Positions 11,401-26,400 of a DNA stretch of 64,000 nucleotides are shown piece by piece. This DNA comes from Yponomeuta sedellus (taxonomy: Eukaryota; Arthropoda; Insecta; Lepidoptera; Yponomeutidae). The translations under genes were made by a program, and so were the position numbers. The notes below the pieces were generated by a model. It was given only the letters and a program-made list of their open reading frames with translations, made no database searches and was not told where the DNA came from. Each line of letters opens with the position of its first letter. Within the stretch, counting starts at the first letter, position 1. The stretch is taken from assembly GCA_934045075.1 (NCBI GenBank), contig OW203721.1, positions 17,157,214-17,221,213 of the forward strand. The letters run 5' to 3'.

Positions 11401-14400
11401 CAATTGATAAGACTATAAAAAGATGTGCTATTTGCTGTCCACTGGTGTTTATGCAATAAGATAACGCTGCCGGTTTATCGTGATCCAATTGGAATATTGT
11501 GTGTGATGTTTTAGGATGTGGCGGCGCAGTATATCTGTGAAGTAAGTGAAAATACTAAACTATTGTTACCAGCGTCGGACGTAGCCTTGACATAATTGTG
11601 ACTACGTCTTTTGTCGAGTTTTTGTATAAATACAGTACAAAAATAGACGATATCTTGTTAGATATCTCGTGAGGGCTGTCGATAGTCAGCAAATAATGTC
11701 CTTCCTTTCATTGATTTAACCTAACTCAATATTAACCTCAATATTAAGTACCTCAATATTAAGCACGTTTTGTACGGTTACTGCATAAACATGCTGTCCA
11801 TTTTATTCAAAAATGAGCGTTACGGTAAAACAAGTTGTATGTTGTATACGTAGTGTTTCTTCCAAACAATACGTTTGAGTGTACCTATCTAATTTGAAAA
11901 CATCGTCGAAATATAAAGTTCATTATTCGTGTTTGTACAAAAAAAATACATTTCAGGATAGTTTTGTTCATACATGTTATAGATTTAAAAGACAGCATTG
12001 CATTCTAGTTTATTACATAAATTGGTGTTATAAAAGAAGTTGGCATAAAGAAAAGGAATTGCAGAAAGTTAGGTCGAAGTATGTCCGCCTGGGACGTCCC
12101 TTACCGATCCTTTCACCGAGATATTTCTTTCGGCAATCTTTCTTCCTCTCCATTTGGCCAAACAAACGCAGAATTTCTTTCTCAATTCTAGCCACTACGC
12201 TAATACAAAATATAGTACTACCAAATTAGTCGGCACCTAATACCTACTAAAACAACAGATTTTTTCCGCAATTTCTGCTTTTGATTCCCAATAAAAATTG
12301 TTTGTATTGAGTAATAACCTAAATCACTGGACCTTTCTGTAACATACCGAAAGGTTGGGTCTAACCGTGTAAACAAATTGATTTAAGTAGCGCCTCTTAG
12401 GCCTAATCTTATTGGACATTTTCAACCAATACACATAATGTAATAACATTAAAGACATTCGTCATTATTTTTTATGAAGACATCGAATTACTAAAAGAGG
12501 ATGATTTAACGTTACGTGTAAAAAATGCAAAAGAAAAATTTTATTAACGCTAAATGCCAAGATCAATTACCCATAAGGAGGAATCAATAATAATAATAGA
12601 GGAAGGTGAAAGGTGAGGTACCTAATTAGTTAATTAATTTCCTGATTACTTTTCGAACAGAAATGTCGAACTTCTCATACCTCGTAGCTCGGAAAGTCTG
12701 ATTGAAATATCTGCCTCATTTTACTTTAAAATGTATGTGACTGATAATTGCATAATACTTTGGGAAACATAAGAGAATTGGTCCATTTTACATTGAATTA
12801 TCGCAATGTCGATAGTTACTCGTGATTACACGGAGTATGACTGCCTCGTTGGTCTAGCCGTTAAGGCGCTTGGGTATCAAGGCAGAGGTCGTGGGTTCGA
12901 TTCCCACTGGGGGCCGCCGTGCATTTGTACACGTGGGTTCTTGCCTGGTTACCATAGTACAGGGTATCCTAGTTTGGGACCAGGTCAAGTGATTATGTTG
13001 TGTGGAACTTGTTTTGTTTTTTTGTTGTTATAGGTACTGGGTACCATTTTATAGACTGCATTCATGGTTTACAAAATTGCGCAGGCGATTAACACTAATA
13101 CGTGTTAATCGCCGTGGGGATCGGACTCAAACCCACATGTTCCTTCCTGATTGTCCACAGCAGTCATAGTATCGAATTAGGTACATAAGTCTATGTCGAC
13201 CGCCACGATTGTGGAATTCAATATGTCGATTGCGGTTTGGGGATGTATCTCGTTACTCGGCCGAGTGCTGTTGTTGGCGCAATTGATAGGGTCTCATTGA
13301 CAACTATGCGGTAACACTGAGCCACCCTTTGTAAATCAACACTGATTTCAAGAACTCGTCGAAGTTTTTATTGTTGAACCAATACATACCACAGCGAGGT
13401 TTCAGGGCCCTGAGATGTCTACCGACGTTACAATGGGCCGGCGGCCTGCGGGGGCGGCACGAATTCAATCTAAAGTGATACTTACATACCAAGTTAGAGA
13501 GTACAATACAAGTGCAAAAATAGCTTGTTCTCGTGTCATGACTGGGCTTTTTTTGCGCTACTACTCTGGTCTTGAAAGTATCCAAGGTTGATTTTGTTTT
13601 CTATAATATGGTATAATATGACCCCTTATAATATGGTTAGTGTTCGAGGGAGCATAAAGTTAGACAGTGAAATGCCTTTATCAGCTTGTTTTTCGTTTCC
13701 TGTTGCCACAAGGCCGATTCTTCCACCCATATTGGTCATTGCATTTGACTATACCTTTCGTCCTACTTTTTCACAAGAGAACGAAGCGTTCATGCTATAA
13801 AACCTCTACTAAACGCTACTCACTTTTAATCAAAGCTTCTTGATTCAATTGCAATCTTTTAATAATATGAAGAAAACATTTTTTTCTTTATGTAGTCTCT
13901 ATGTTTTTATCCTATTGCTGGGCAAAGGCGTTCCCCACTTCAGTCCACACACCGCAATCATTGTCCTGTGCTAGGTAAGATAGTTACAAACACGGATAGA
14001 CACACGGACTGAGGCCATTTCCAAATCAAGTACGGCAACTTTCATTAGTAATCGAACCCACCTTGTTCGTTTTGGTAGTAAAGCGTGTTAACCGCTATAT
14101 CAACTGGGCAGTCAATTCAAATATTGTGTTATTGATTGACAGGCGATGGCTGCGCGGCTGGTCTCAGGGCAAGACCGACAAGTCGAGCGGCGCGCAGTCG
14201 CCAGCCGCCGCAGGCGCAGAAAAGAAGATCACTTCTGAAAAGAAAATTAAGGTACCTATTCACTTACTACTTTTCTAAAGCTTGGATAAACATCCCTGGC
14301 AACGTAAAGTGACGAGACAAACGAGGTATGAGAGGACCCTCTGTGTTTCCTTCGCCAGTCTGGTTAGTTTAGTGTTAACAAATCTGTGGTTAACCCGTGG

Positions 14401-17400
14401 CTTCATGTGCGCAGATCCCGTTCTCGGGAGAGAGCGCCCGCGACGACGCGGAAGCCGGCAGCGAGGAGCCCGAGGAGCCTGTCGAACTGCCGCCGCCCAT
14501 GAAACCTATACAAGCAAGTGACACCATCGCTGGCCCACTTTGAAAGCCATCATAGTACACTTCTGGACACATCTACTGGCCCACCTTGCATTTTCAGTTT
14601 CGTTTAGTCCTAGCTAAAAATGTATATTATATAATATCCATTTTTTGAGCAAAAAGTTTTTGTGCAGTTTTGAACCAGGTTTATGTAAAATGTATCCGGT
14701 TTAAAACTGCATCAATAGTTTTTGTTCAGTCTGGCGATCATATTTAGGTAGGGGCCATCGAAATCTAAACTCTAACGTGGGCCAATAGATGTGTCCAGGA
14801 GTGTATGTACATATACACTCTCGTCTATGAAACACATTCGAATGATTAAAGCCCATGAAACTGATGCAAATTACTATACTACAGCCCGTGAAACTCAATT
14901 ACACTCGCACCCAATGAAGTGGTGCGTCCAAAGTCAGCAGCCCAAAGTCTATACAATTTAGTACACTTAGTTAGACCTGAGATTTCCGCACTTATTCTCG
15001 TAGTTGAGCGTAGTTGTGCGTAGTAAGCGCTGAGGTATGTTAACACTAGGGTTTCCTCACAATGTTTTCCTTCACGGTTAGCGAGTGGTACTATTATAAC
15101 TTCACAAATGTACATAACGGAGAAAACAAAGTCATTGGTACATGCCCACGGGATTCGAACCCACGTCCTCCCGATCGGCGTTGAACCGCTCTCCTACCGG
15201 TCTAAATACAGTTATAAATATGACCTAAATATTATAGGTATACCTGAGATAGAATTGTGCCAGTTTAAATTCAAGCAATACCAGAAATATATTTTAAACT
15301 GCAACGATTTAATAAAAGGAAATAACTTGATATTTGAGCATAGGCAACGTTGTCATCTAGTTATTACTCGGGCTTTCATTTGGCCAGTGGCATCCAATCA
15401 GTCCTAGCAATTTATTTCTCCAGTGATTGCCATAAAAAAATCTGTGTAAACTATACCCGGGAAAGCTTATTGACTGGTTCAGTTTCAGTAGACATATTGG
15501 ATGCTCTTTGTAAAAAAGTTATCTACAAGCCTTTGAGAGGAATATTTGAGAACATATCGATTCGGCGTATTGGGCCCGTTTCCAATATGTATATGAAACG
15601 GTCAAAGCAGCCGCTTCCTATCTATTATATGTTTGCTCTATGTCGTGTGTAGGATCCGCAGGCGGTATTGCAACAGGCGCCCGCTCCCAGCGCGCTGCCA
15701 TCCAATCCACCGACTCGTGTAAGTACAAATATCGGCGCTGAAATTAAATACCACTAACCATACTCAAGTAAAATTACGTCGTTAACTATTCCTTGATAAG
15801 TTTCAGTCCTGAGTTTGCGTTTAATAATAGTGAGCCAATTGACAGCGCTTGAATTTGCCAATCCGCGGCGGGCACCCGGGGTGATTAAGCCTATAGTATC
15901 TCTCTCCCTCTATGAGAGAAGACTTGTGCCCTGCAGTGGGACGTTTAAATGTAATTTAATATTAGAATATTTACAAAAAAGTAACGTGTTTGTGGCAGGC
16001 ATTTAGTATCTGTCGTTTACAAACGGCGTGGACAGTTTATAAATGCTCGTCCGTATTCGTTTACCGGTTCTCGGTCTTGTTTTAGGGATTCCGTTTGTAA
16101 ACTGTCAAACTAATTCTACTAATTTCCGCCGAAATCCGTCCATCATTACGTAATTCCAGTAAACGTCCAATTAGGCGACGATTTCGAGTTCCAGTTATTC
16201 GGTTGCTATTTAACATCCAGTTATATATTTGGTTGCTATTTAACACACGGTAAGGTTGTTAACAATAGTACTATCTTCAACGAAACTACGCACAAATGTA
16301 AACAAACAAGCGAAACAATCTTTGTTGCTTGCCTCACTTGTTGTTTACATCCATTATTTCTCCACGTCAAACGCAGAATAACCTATACCTAGTGTCGCCT
16401 CAGTTTGTCACTACACCGGACATGATTGATAAACGTGGTTTAGTTATGAAATGGTGTGTGTGCTATGTGGCGATGGATAAGCAATTGCATACGTTTTCAG
16501 AACTCTATGTCGATGGATTCCTTGGAGGCAAACCGCGGCGCGGCCGATATTGCTGAAATTGAGCGTATTGTTAAGGAGAAAATCGTTCGCTTCAAGCCCC
16601 TGGTTCGATACAGTGTTACAGCATGTACCGTGCACGAGAGTTGTGTTTTACATTACGTTTTGATTTTTCCGATGACGTTTCGTTAGAACTAGTGACGGGG
16701 ATATGGTTTTGCGACGAGCTACGAATAAATATAGTACTTATCTGTGTTTGTAGTTAAAAAAAATGATGTTATATAAAAGTACCTCTTCTTGAGAAGCGTG
16801 GAATATTTAAATTTTTTCTATAATAACTTGTATAACTCCTGAAGAGCATTCATTTGCAGCTCTTAAACATACCCCATCACTATTTTATTTTAATCTGTAG
16901 ATCGTAACTTTTTGTAGAATTTTGAGTAAAATTTAAACCTTAACCAAAAAAGTATTGTTTGTCCTCTTATTGGCACAGGTTTAAGGGTAATTAAAATTAG
17001 GCATAATTTCAAAAAGTTCCGGTCTAAGAAGTGTTGTCGGCATTAAGTCAGTGATTCTATTATAGATTCCGTTTGATGAGTTTCTGCTGTCGGCGGGCCG
17101 ACCTTCGCGTCGTAGTGTGCCACTAGACACATATTGCCGTGAATTGACGGATGCACCGCTACGATTTTTAAAATAGCAAAACATTTTTAGATGCACGCGT
17201 TTATTCACAGCGAGCAAAATGTGTCTCGTTTTTTTTTGTTATTTGCAATTGAGTCACGAGTCGCTTTCCCGAGTTGTAGTTATAAAAAACAAAACATGAG
17301 CTGAAATTTCAGATACAGAGCTTGCTGCTCAGAGCAGTTAAGCTTGATAAATAGAGAGATTCAATAAAGACTATGTATTAATTAATTGAAGCAGCAACAG

Positions 17401-20400
17401 TAAGTTATTGACCGTCTACAAATAATTTCGCACCATGCAATATATAAAGCACCACCGATTTTAAGAAAGCCTACTCCAAATAAACTTTAAAGAAGTATTG
17501 AAAATGACTACTTAAAATAACTTCATTATGGTTACGATTGATAAAAAATTAACCAAGTTGTCGTAAAGGTTATCGTGAAAAACCTCTAAGTCAACGTGCA
17601 TTTATATCTACTCCATACGCAAACTTAAAATCAGAAATTTATTTAAGTAACGTAAAGAATTTACGTTTTGTTGGTTGAATTTCAATGCATTATGTTATAT
17701 GGCCTTTGCGTTGAGATTTCGGGAAAGAAATTCCGGCCTAAGCTGAATTCGAACTTGCACCATGATTACCATGCAAGCGTTCTAATCAACTACGAGTAAG
17801 TCATTCTGATCTCGCAATCCCTACCCGGAAAATCCACATTTGTATTGATTTTTATTAGTAATCTAAATAAATCATTTTTACTAAAAATGAAAACAATCCA
17901 TAGCCTGACAGAAGCTTAAATTCAGGCAACGTAACTACAACGAAAAAAATGTATAGTTGCAGGTTTTTTAAGCTCTTATTTGTTTAGTTTTGGCAAAGAC
18001 GAGTGTTAGTTTCTTTTGCATGGCATGCATGCGTTTTAATAGTTTTCTTAGGACGTGTTGTTGTTATGCTAGCGCTTTTATTATCTAAGAGTATAATTTG
18101 ATGGTTTATTACATTCGTGTTTTAGTTATAGCTTCACTTTTGATGTTGTCTTTACGTTTTAAATTAATGACCTCAAAATTTTCGAGGGTAGAGGCAGTAT
18201 ATACTACTATTAGTGCACATAATTCCTGCACAGTTTTCACTAACGTGGAGATGGCCGGTACATTTTTGTATTTCTAAGATGCGTACGTGTTGGTTACCGC
18301 TTTTGCGTTCCATACTTTCAAGGAAATAAGTATGTATTTTGTCATCAACAAACGGAGAGCAATTTTAACTCAAAATAGCATTTTCAAAAAGTGATCAAAA
18401 AAGTTAGCGTTAGCCAACGTTGGACGTATTGATTAGTTACAAATTTAAGTCTAGTTTGCGTTTAGAGCAATGAAAAGTGGCACTAACTCGTTAACTGCGC
18501 GCACCATGACGCTACTGGAATTCAGCCGATGACCTTCTGGCATGATCTGCGAGCTCAGTAGAAAGTTTTATAATATCGTAGAGAGAGCAACATTACACCA
18601 CTGTTTACTCTGAACTGAAAGAGATTTTCCTAGATGTGAACAAACAATTGTTTGAGTTTAGATCAAAGTCAAGAAGGACCCAAGTCCCACATTCAATGCT
18701 ATACATGCTATGAAGCTAAGTAGATTATTAAGTGAATTCTAATTTTGTTCGCATCTATGAAACGCAGTGCAGAGTATTTCCGCTTTATCTAGCTCTTTAT
18801 AAAGGGATAGATAAAGCGGAAATACACGTATTCAACATCCGTTGAATACGTGAGGAATGCGGGGACAGATCAATACAATACTCACGCCAACATTTTATTC
18901 AGACAATTCGAATACTGAAAGACGGAGAATTTTAATATGACGTAATGTCTGCTCTCTAAAGAGTTCCCTCCCCCAGATCTTACTAAGAGGGCAAGGTCAT
19001 CCTTCACGCAATTAGTGTCTGTCTGTAAAGAGACCTTTGTAAAGCTGCATTTAGTGATAAACTTCTAAATATAATTTGTTTTCATTAAATAAAGATTAAT
19101 TGCTCATTAAAAGAGGTTTCCTGAAGATACTCAATTGTATGTCATTTTAAGTCTGTTTTTTCTTTGATGGTAGACAACTTATTACTTATTTAAAATAACA
19201 TGTCTATCATGGTGTGAACGTTAAAGATATTAACTGTTCTGTATCTATAAGTAAATACAAATTGACAGACAAAGGCAAACAATCAAAAGAGTCAAACGGC
19301 AAAATCATAAAAATCACGGCCATCTATCACGTTGTAACTGCATCCCATACATAGTTTTCGATACCGCTTTTCCTTATCGTGAACTAAGTGTAGGTGTAGT
19401 TACGGCCGGCTGCCACATTTGCTGACGGGTGGTGCGTCTCAGGAGCAGTCGGGCGGGTCGTCGCAGGAGGGCGAGGCGGCGGCGGTCGAGGCGGCCCTGC
19501 GCAGCCGCGAGCACGTCCTGCGCGAACTCGTCGAGACCGAGGAGGTCTACGTCTCCGACCTTCGCCTCGTCTGCGAGGGCTACATCCGACAGATGCAGGT
19601 TGGTCGCTCGGACGCGTCTGAATGATTTTGCTTATTTAAGATGACATTTACGTAATAGTACATTACACAACTAGGATGGTAATACAAAGAAATGCCGAGA
19701 TCGCAGAAGTTTGCGGCCCGAGCTGCAAGCGAGGGACGTAAATATGCGATCGAGAGCTTTCTTTATTACCTCCCGTGTTGTGTACATCTTTTTATGTCTA
19801 CACTGGGCCAGAAAGCGGCTTTTTCCGTACGCGCAGCGTGCGGAAAAAGCCACTTTATTGCCAGGTGTGGAATAAATAACATTTATAGTCTGTTAGCTAT
19901 TAGAATACACCTCGGGCTCTAGAGTAGGCTTCCGTTTTCGCCGAAAGAACACGAGTGTAATACTGTAATATTTCGTGCTCTGTATAAAACTATTCTACAC
20001 TATTTTGAAAAGTTACGTTAAGTTATAAATAACAATACAAAATAAACCTTACCTTATTGCAATATAATCGGTTCTATCCATAGTAGCAGAGGTATATTCT
20101 AAAAGCTAACAGACTATACCCGGTCTTGGCCCCCGTATTGGAATATGGCCTAACCTTACTGCGATACAGGAAGATACCTGTGCCCAAGCAGTGGGGACAT
20201 GCAAGGGTTGTTATCGATATCGAACATTTACCTACAGGCACATACATTGCTTCTGGACCCACACTAGGATACCCTGGGTCGTGGGAACCAGAAACAGACA
20301 TCATAAACATGTAAACCTCCAAGCCTTGGGGGTTTTTCGTCCCCAGCCGGGGTTCGATTCCGGGACCTCTCGCATGGGAGGCAGGTGCGGTACCTGTGCG

Positions 20401-23400
20401 TCACGGAGGTCGTTGTATTTCTTCAAATGTATATGTTTCAGTATGCAGTGTCTGAACACTAGGGAAGCCCGTGGTGAATTGATCAGATTTTATTATTGAC
20501 TAGCTGACCCAGCAAACTTCGTACCGCCTAACAGGCTATTCTTTTTTTTTCCTCGCTGGTAAGAACCATCCTCGTACTTCAAGGAATGTTCTAAAAAAGA
20601 ATTAGCGAAATCTGTTCAGCTACTCCCGAGATTTGCGCTTACCAACACATTCAGCGTTTCATTTTAATATTATCGATTGCTGTGTAGGTAAGAAGAGACA
20701 GTGTTACAGAATCGTCAAGAAAAATATTTTACTCTAATAATAAAATACCGTTAGATTTAGTTAAACATTAAAGAAGGCTTTATCTCAATATCAACAGAGG
20801 TTTAGAGCAATTGATTTTTGTAAATAATACTGTTCTTATATACTGAACTTGCTAATTTCAAACTTTGATGACGTCATTCCTCTACGATAGCCGGCTAATC
20901 AACAAAAGAGGTATTCCCCTAACAAGTACAAAATACGCTATTGCCAACAGTGGGCTGATGATAATGATGATGGTGACATAGTCATATTAGTCATAGACAT
21001 GTCCGTGTCATGTACACAAACGCGAGTGCTATTCGCAGGATCCACAAGCCGAGCCGTCGGTGCCGATGAGCCTACGCGACTGCCGATTCCGCATGATCTT
21101 CGGCAACATTCAGGAGATCTACGACTGGCACCGCAAGTGAGTATTCACGTCCCCGCGACTGGAAACGCGCCCTCTTAACATATCAATATGCAATATGCTA
21201 TGCAAATGGCATTGACGCTCTAATTGAAAAGTGTATTGGTTTAATAGGACGAAACTGTTTCTGTACGTATTTTAAATTAAGGGACGCACGCAGCAGTCGA
21301 AATCGATTACGATTTCATCACCGTATTTACGAACGCCCTAGAGTATTTTTTAGTAACTGCGGAAGAACTTAGCAATCATTTCAGCTTTTGCTAACCTAAG
21401 CGTAGTCTTCAGATAAAGCTACGAGAAAAATGTATTCAGCGCCGAAAAACGGCAAAGTACTTATCGCGTACGGTTTCTAGTTGTTTGTGGAGCGATTAGA
21501 TATGCGCCGGCGAGATAACGTATCGCTGTTTCGGCGACATTTAGCGCGTCTCCAGACGCCACTTTTTGTTACGAGTGTCTGTTATTTACTTGGATGAACA
21601 GTCCATTACCTTTTAGTTGTTAAGTCGCCTGTAACGTAACTGAATAAAGTTCACGCGTGAAAAGGTTCATTTGCCGTCGACTGTACCCACTTTGCTCTGC
21701 GAACTTCAATATGCTAGCTGCGAAGTCTTGCGAATGTACCAATTTGAATAATGGATGATGCTCAATTTCTTGCAATGCGCTCAATTTGCTTTCACTAGAA
21801 GACGGAAATAAGTTTTTGTGCACTAGAGATTCACTGGTATACCCTTGGAGTATCCGTGGGGACTGTAACTTGTCGGTGCCAAACTTCAAATAAGTTACTT
21901 CTGAGTCTGTAAATAAATAAACAGCAACCAAGCATACTTGTCTACTACTTCATTATCTATTGCGGTTTCTCCGATGCAAGTATTCTATTAAAGTGTTATA
22001 CCATATACTCGTAAGGTTAGAACTCATAGCGCCTCGAGTTTCGGGGGTTAGAATTCATAAAAATGCTTTGGAATTGTAATTTGTGCTTCTCCATGTCATA
22101 GTCCCTCAATGTCAACCTAGTCTCCGATTATAAATATCCTATAGATTTGAACTGGCAAATTTTATAATACACACAAATCTTTTTGGCGGCTGAGCGAAGT
22201 ACGCTAATTGCTGCGGAATGACAAATTGTAGATGTCGATATTAATTTTTACTAGCTGCGCGGGGATCACTAGGACGTGCCACTGGTGGATTTTTTGTTTT
22301 CTTTTGCACACCTAAAGCAGCCCAGTCTAATATATTTTCGTTTGATTATAAAGTATTTGCTTCAATAAAGCAATGTTATTGTCTTTTTTCTAAATAAATA
22401 AAAAAGAAAGTTGATCTGGCTTGATGGATACCCTGAATCGTCCTGAAAACAATTTCATTTAAGGGGATACTGCCGCCCCTACCGTTTGTCAATAGGTTTT
22501 ATATTTGTAATCTACTTTATTAATAAGTCTTGTAACAAAAGAAAAAGAAACCACTTTATTTCGTACTTTAAGTTTTCATAGCAACAACCAAAAACAAATT
22601 TAACGTTAATTATATTAGATACAATATGCCGCTTGATGTTGAAGTATGTAACTAATTTTATCTTTTGTTCCTGCATCTAATCAAAACTTATTAATCGATC
22701 GATTAAATGTTTGCTACTTCGAAACTCAGTCCCCATCACACTATTTCAATTACTCACACATACACTATAAAGACGTAAGCGATGTTAAAACGATCTGTGA
22801 CTATGTTGACTCAACCGCCAAAAACATTTTTGTGGGTATAGTCCACGGCTCGATTTTAGGTCGATCGTTTGCCAAGCCGAATCGCCACAAAATATCCACA
22901 GGTCGTCGGTAGAAATGAGATTCATTTTGCATCTGTCGATTCCAGACGGGCCGTTATTCGAAGCTAGCAATGGCTCGCGCATTTCCACGGTCGATGTTAG
23001 TGACAAGCACGCGGCCAGTCTCAAAGCGGCAAAAATCCGATTATTTTTTGCACTTCGTGGCTTGCGAACTTAGTCACCTACGCGACCTAGACAAATTGCC
23101 ATTTAGACGGTTACCGGTCTACCGCATTACACTCGCTTCCAGCGCGTCTCTCGCAGTACCACATATAAACGAGCCACTATAGTCTACTTATTCTTACTTG
23201 TCCAATTTAATAAACAAGATTCTAACTTTAAAATTGACATTAGACATTTTCTCGCGAGTTCATGAACTTTGTTTATAAAATTGGCAGTGTGTTATCTAAA
23301 ATACTGTTTCAGGTTACTTCATTTCTGGAAATACGGCAGTTTTTTTACTAAAAGGTCAGGGTTTGTACTTTAACGGTTGAATATTCTTTACTAAATTGGA

Positions 23401-26400
23401 CAAGTAAGGATGAGTAGACAGTACATTGTCTCTCTATGTTTACTAGGATATTTAAAAACCTATTTACTAGGATATTCTTATAGTTTGTACAAAGTTACAA
23501 AGTCCTGTAGTCTAACGAGTCCACTTTGTGCGCAGCACGTTTCTGCCGAGAGTGCGTGGCTGCGTGGCGGCCCCCGAAGACCTGGGCCCTCTGTTCCGGC
23601 GTTTCATCGACAAGGCCATGTACGAGACCTACTGCCGCAACAAGCCCGTCTCCGAGTATATCGTGGCCCAGCACGAGCAATACTTCCGCGAGCTGCGCCA
23701 GAAGCTGGGACACCGTCTGCAGGTGCGGCCCTCTCTGGACTCATAAGCAACTTATATAATTATATCCTGTTTGTGGGCATGAACTTTCTCCCAGACGCGT
23801 GTCCGCCGTGAATGGGCGATTTCAAGCGCTGATGCATCTGAATACTTTTCGGGCATTAACAATCTTTAAATGTAATGTTAACAGCTGTCAGTTAATAAAA
23901 ACCACCGACAGTTTATTCTGAGCGTACGAGAAACTGGTGGTCTGACAGGTAACATCACGGTGTTTGTCTACGCCGTTACTGAGTGGTATTGCTACTACAG
24001 ATGTTAGAAAACAATATATGAGTCAAGCTTTCCATCGATACGCTACCTCATCTCGTCAAATGCCGTGAGATCGATAAAACATTGATTTATAAAAGCTGTG
24101 ACTATTGAAGGAGAAGGAGATAAACGATTTCATTATTTATACAACATTCAAATTAGTGCAACTATAGAGTGTTTTCTGTGTGACGGAAAATAATTTGTTG
24201 TACTGTTATTCCAAGCGCTGCAAGGTGAAATAGACGTAAAGGAGGCCCGGCACAGTATTTAATGTCTTTACGAAACTTATAAAGCTTCGTCCAACCAAAT
24301 ACCCAGTTCATGTCTTTTATAGCAAACTGTGAAAAGCTTCTGCTCCTACAAAATGCCTGGGTTTTTAGGTGCACTTAAGGAAAAGGGATCAGCTAAAAGG
24401 CGCTCGAGGGTCGTTAGCACAGGTGAGGCCCTATGACGCAATGCTAAGCTTTGAATGATTGATTGTTGCAAAAAAATGCAGAACTGTATATACACTTTGA
24501 CCGTTGCATCTGCGTAATAAGATGATTTATACAGCGTCCAGTGGCACCTTCAAGCACAAGATGAGCAAAGGGACCACTCGGACTCTGCAGTGCCTGGTAC
24601 ATAGTTTTTTAGATGGAGTAGATTTGCCCACCACCTATACCATCCTGACAGCTTAATCGGCCTAACCCACAGGAAAGAGAATTTAATACGAGATCTGAAC
24701 ATATAAGAAATAGATAACGTAAATAAAAGCGAGCTAGTCTCATTGTGGATTACATCATCCAGTTGGAGTGTAGTCCTAAATTGGCCATGCTAAAAGATGT
24801 ACTCGTTAGTGCTCGCCCTCACATTGCGCCGGTCTGGCAACTTCCTTCTCTTGCATGCCGCTTATACTACATTTTGGGGATTTTATGTATCTTCCAATAT
24901 ACACGTAGGCGTATAAGTCTTCTCGATGTTGTTCGTGTGCGATGATTGTTTTGCATTCAAACACACTTGACTTTCGCTCGCTTAGCATGATCTTTACACC
25001 AAGCCAGGATTACTTCTTAAAGCAAGATAGCATTATTGCTCCTATTAACAAGTAATTAAGTGAACACAAACCCTGAAACAGCTTCCATGGTATCCTTAAC
25101 CGAACCACCGATGGATTTGCGCCATTGATGAGACATGAAGTGGTGTAATGATGATACTAAAGAAGCCGTCCCTAACGTGCCGCCCCGCTTCCAGTTGGCC
25201 GACCTGCTGATCAAGCCGATCCAACGCATCCAGAAGTATCACTTGCTGATGGAGAAGATCCACAAGTATACACGTGAGGCGCATTGCCCTCCCGCCGTCG
25301 AAGCAGCCGTTCTGGACGCGCTCAAGTATACCGAGATGATCCCGAAGAACGCCAACGACATGATGGACGTACGCCGCCTGCAGGGATTCGAGGTAAACAC
25401 CGCAGCTAGGCAACTCTGCTGTACACACGGCAAAAGAGGGCTATGTCCTTGCGTTGAGATGGCTCATAATATAAACCATCTCAACGGCTCAACGCAAGCT
25501 CACAGCTGATCAACCTGTATATTTATATTAAGCTGTGAACGCTACTAGATCTATATAAATCAAATTAAAGTTACCTAGAGGATATGAGTAGAGGTCTATT
25601 ATGTGTCTCATGCATTCGCTACGCGAGGCTATGTTGATTGAGCAATATCTAAAGAAATTGGCCCTCCGCGTTCCACTAGTGATGTTATGCGATAAGTGGT
25701 ACCATAATATTGGTACATATATCATAGATGTTTGAACTAAGTGAACTAATTGTTTTCTGGTGTGTACAATAAAGGGTTCTAATCTGATCAAATCTAATCA
25801 AAGAACACAAAAGAACCATAATTTTATTAGTAAGTAATCATTAGGGTCTCCACCTTGAAATGATAGGATTCGACTAAAGATGAATAGAGGCAGTATTAAA
25901 CAAAGTAAACAATTAAGGTCGACAATATTAAGGTACCATCGATATCAAGCAGAATTAGGAGATTAGGTTTGAATGTAGAAGCCCAACTCTCGTTAGCCAA
26001 CAATCTAATTACTCCTAGTTCTCGGACTTCATACAACCTCATAGACTTTTAATCCTGGTAAGCCCCTTTATTTTTAATATTGGTGTGACCAAGTTGCACA
26101 TTATTACCCTGCCGGCCATTATAAAACAATTAAGATTAATTACGCATTCCTTAGATGAAGCTGATCGATACCCAATTTATATATTATTCGATTAAAAAGT
26201 CATAAAGTATGGTGCCTTGTGAACTGTAAACAAGCAAATCCAGTGCAAGAAAAGTCCTTCGTCTGCTCAAATAAGCATAATGATGTCGCTTTGAAGCTTA
26301 ACCGGATGCAGTAGTTGCACAAATCCCGGGCCGCGAGAACGCGCCCACTGTTGGCAATAAATGTTTTTACTTACGAGAGAATAAGGTCTATATTTCCTCA

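Noticed and set aside
15350..15652. A 100-codon plus-strand open frame just before the exon at 15653
   Set aside because: AT-rich codon use and it runs up to the acceptor of a better-supported exon; considered intronic.
16981..17217. A minus-strand 78-codon open frame as a gene
   Set aside because: No domain, no supporting splice sites, overlaps repeat-like intron sequence.
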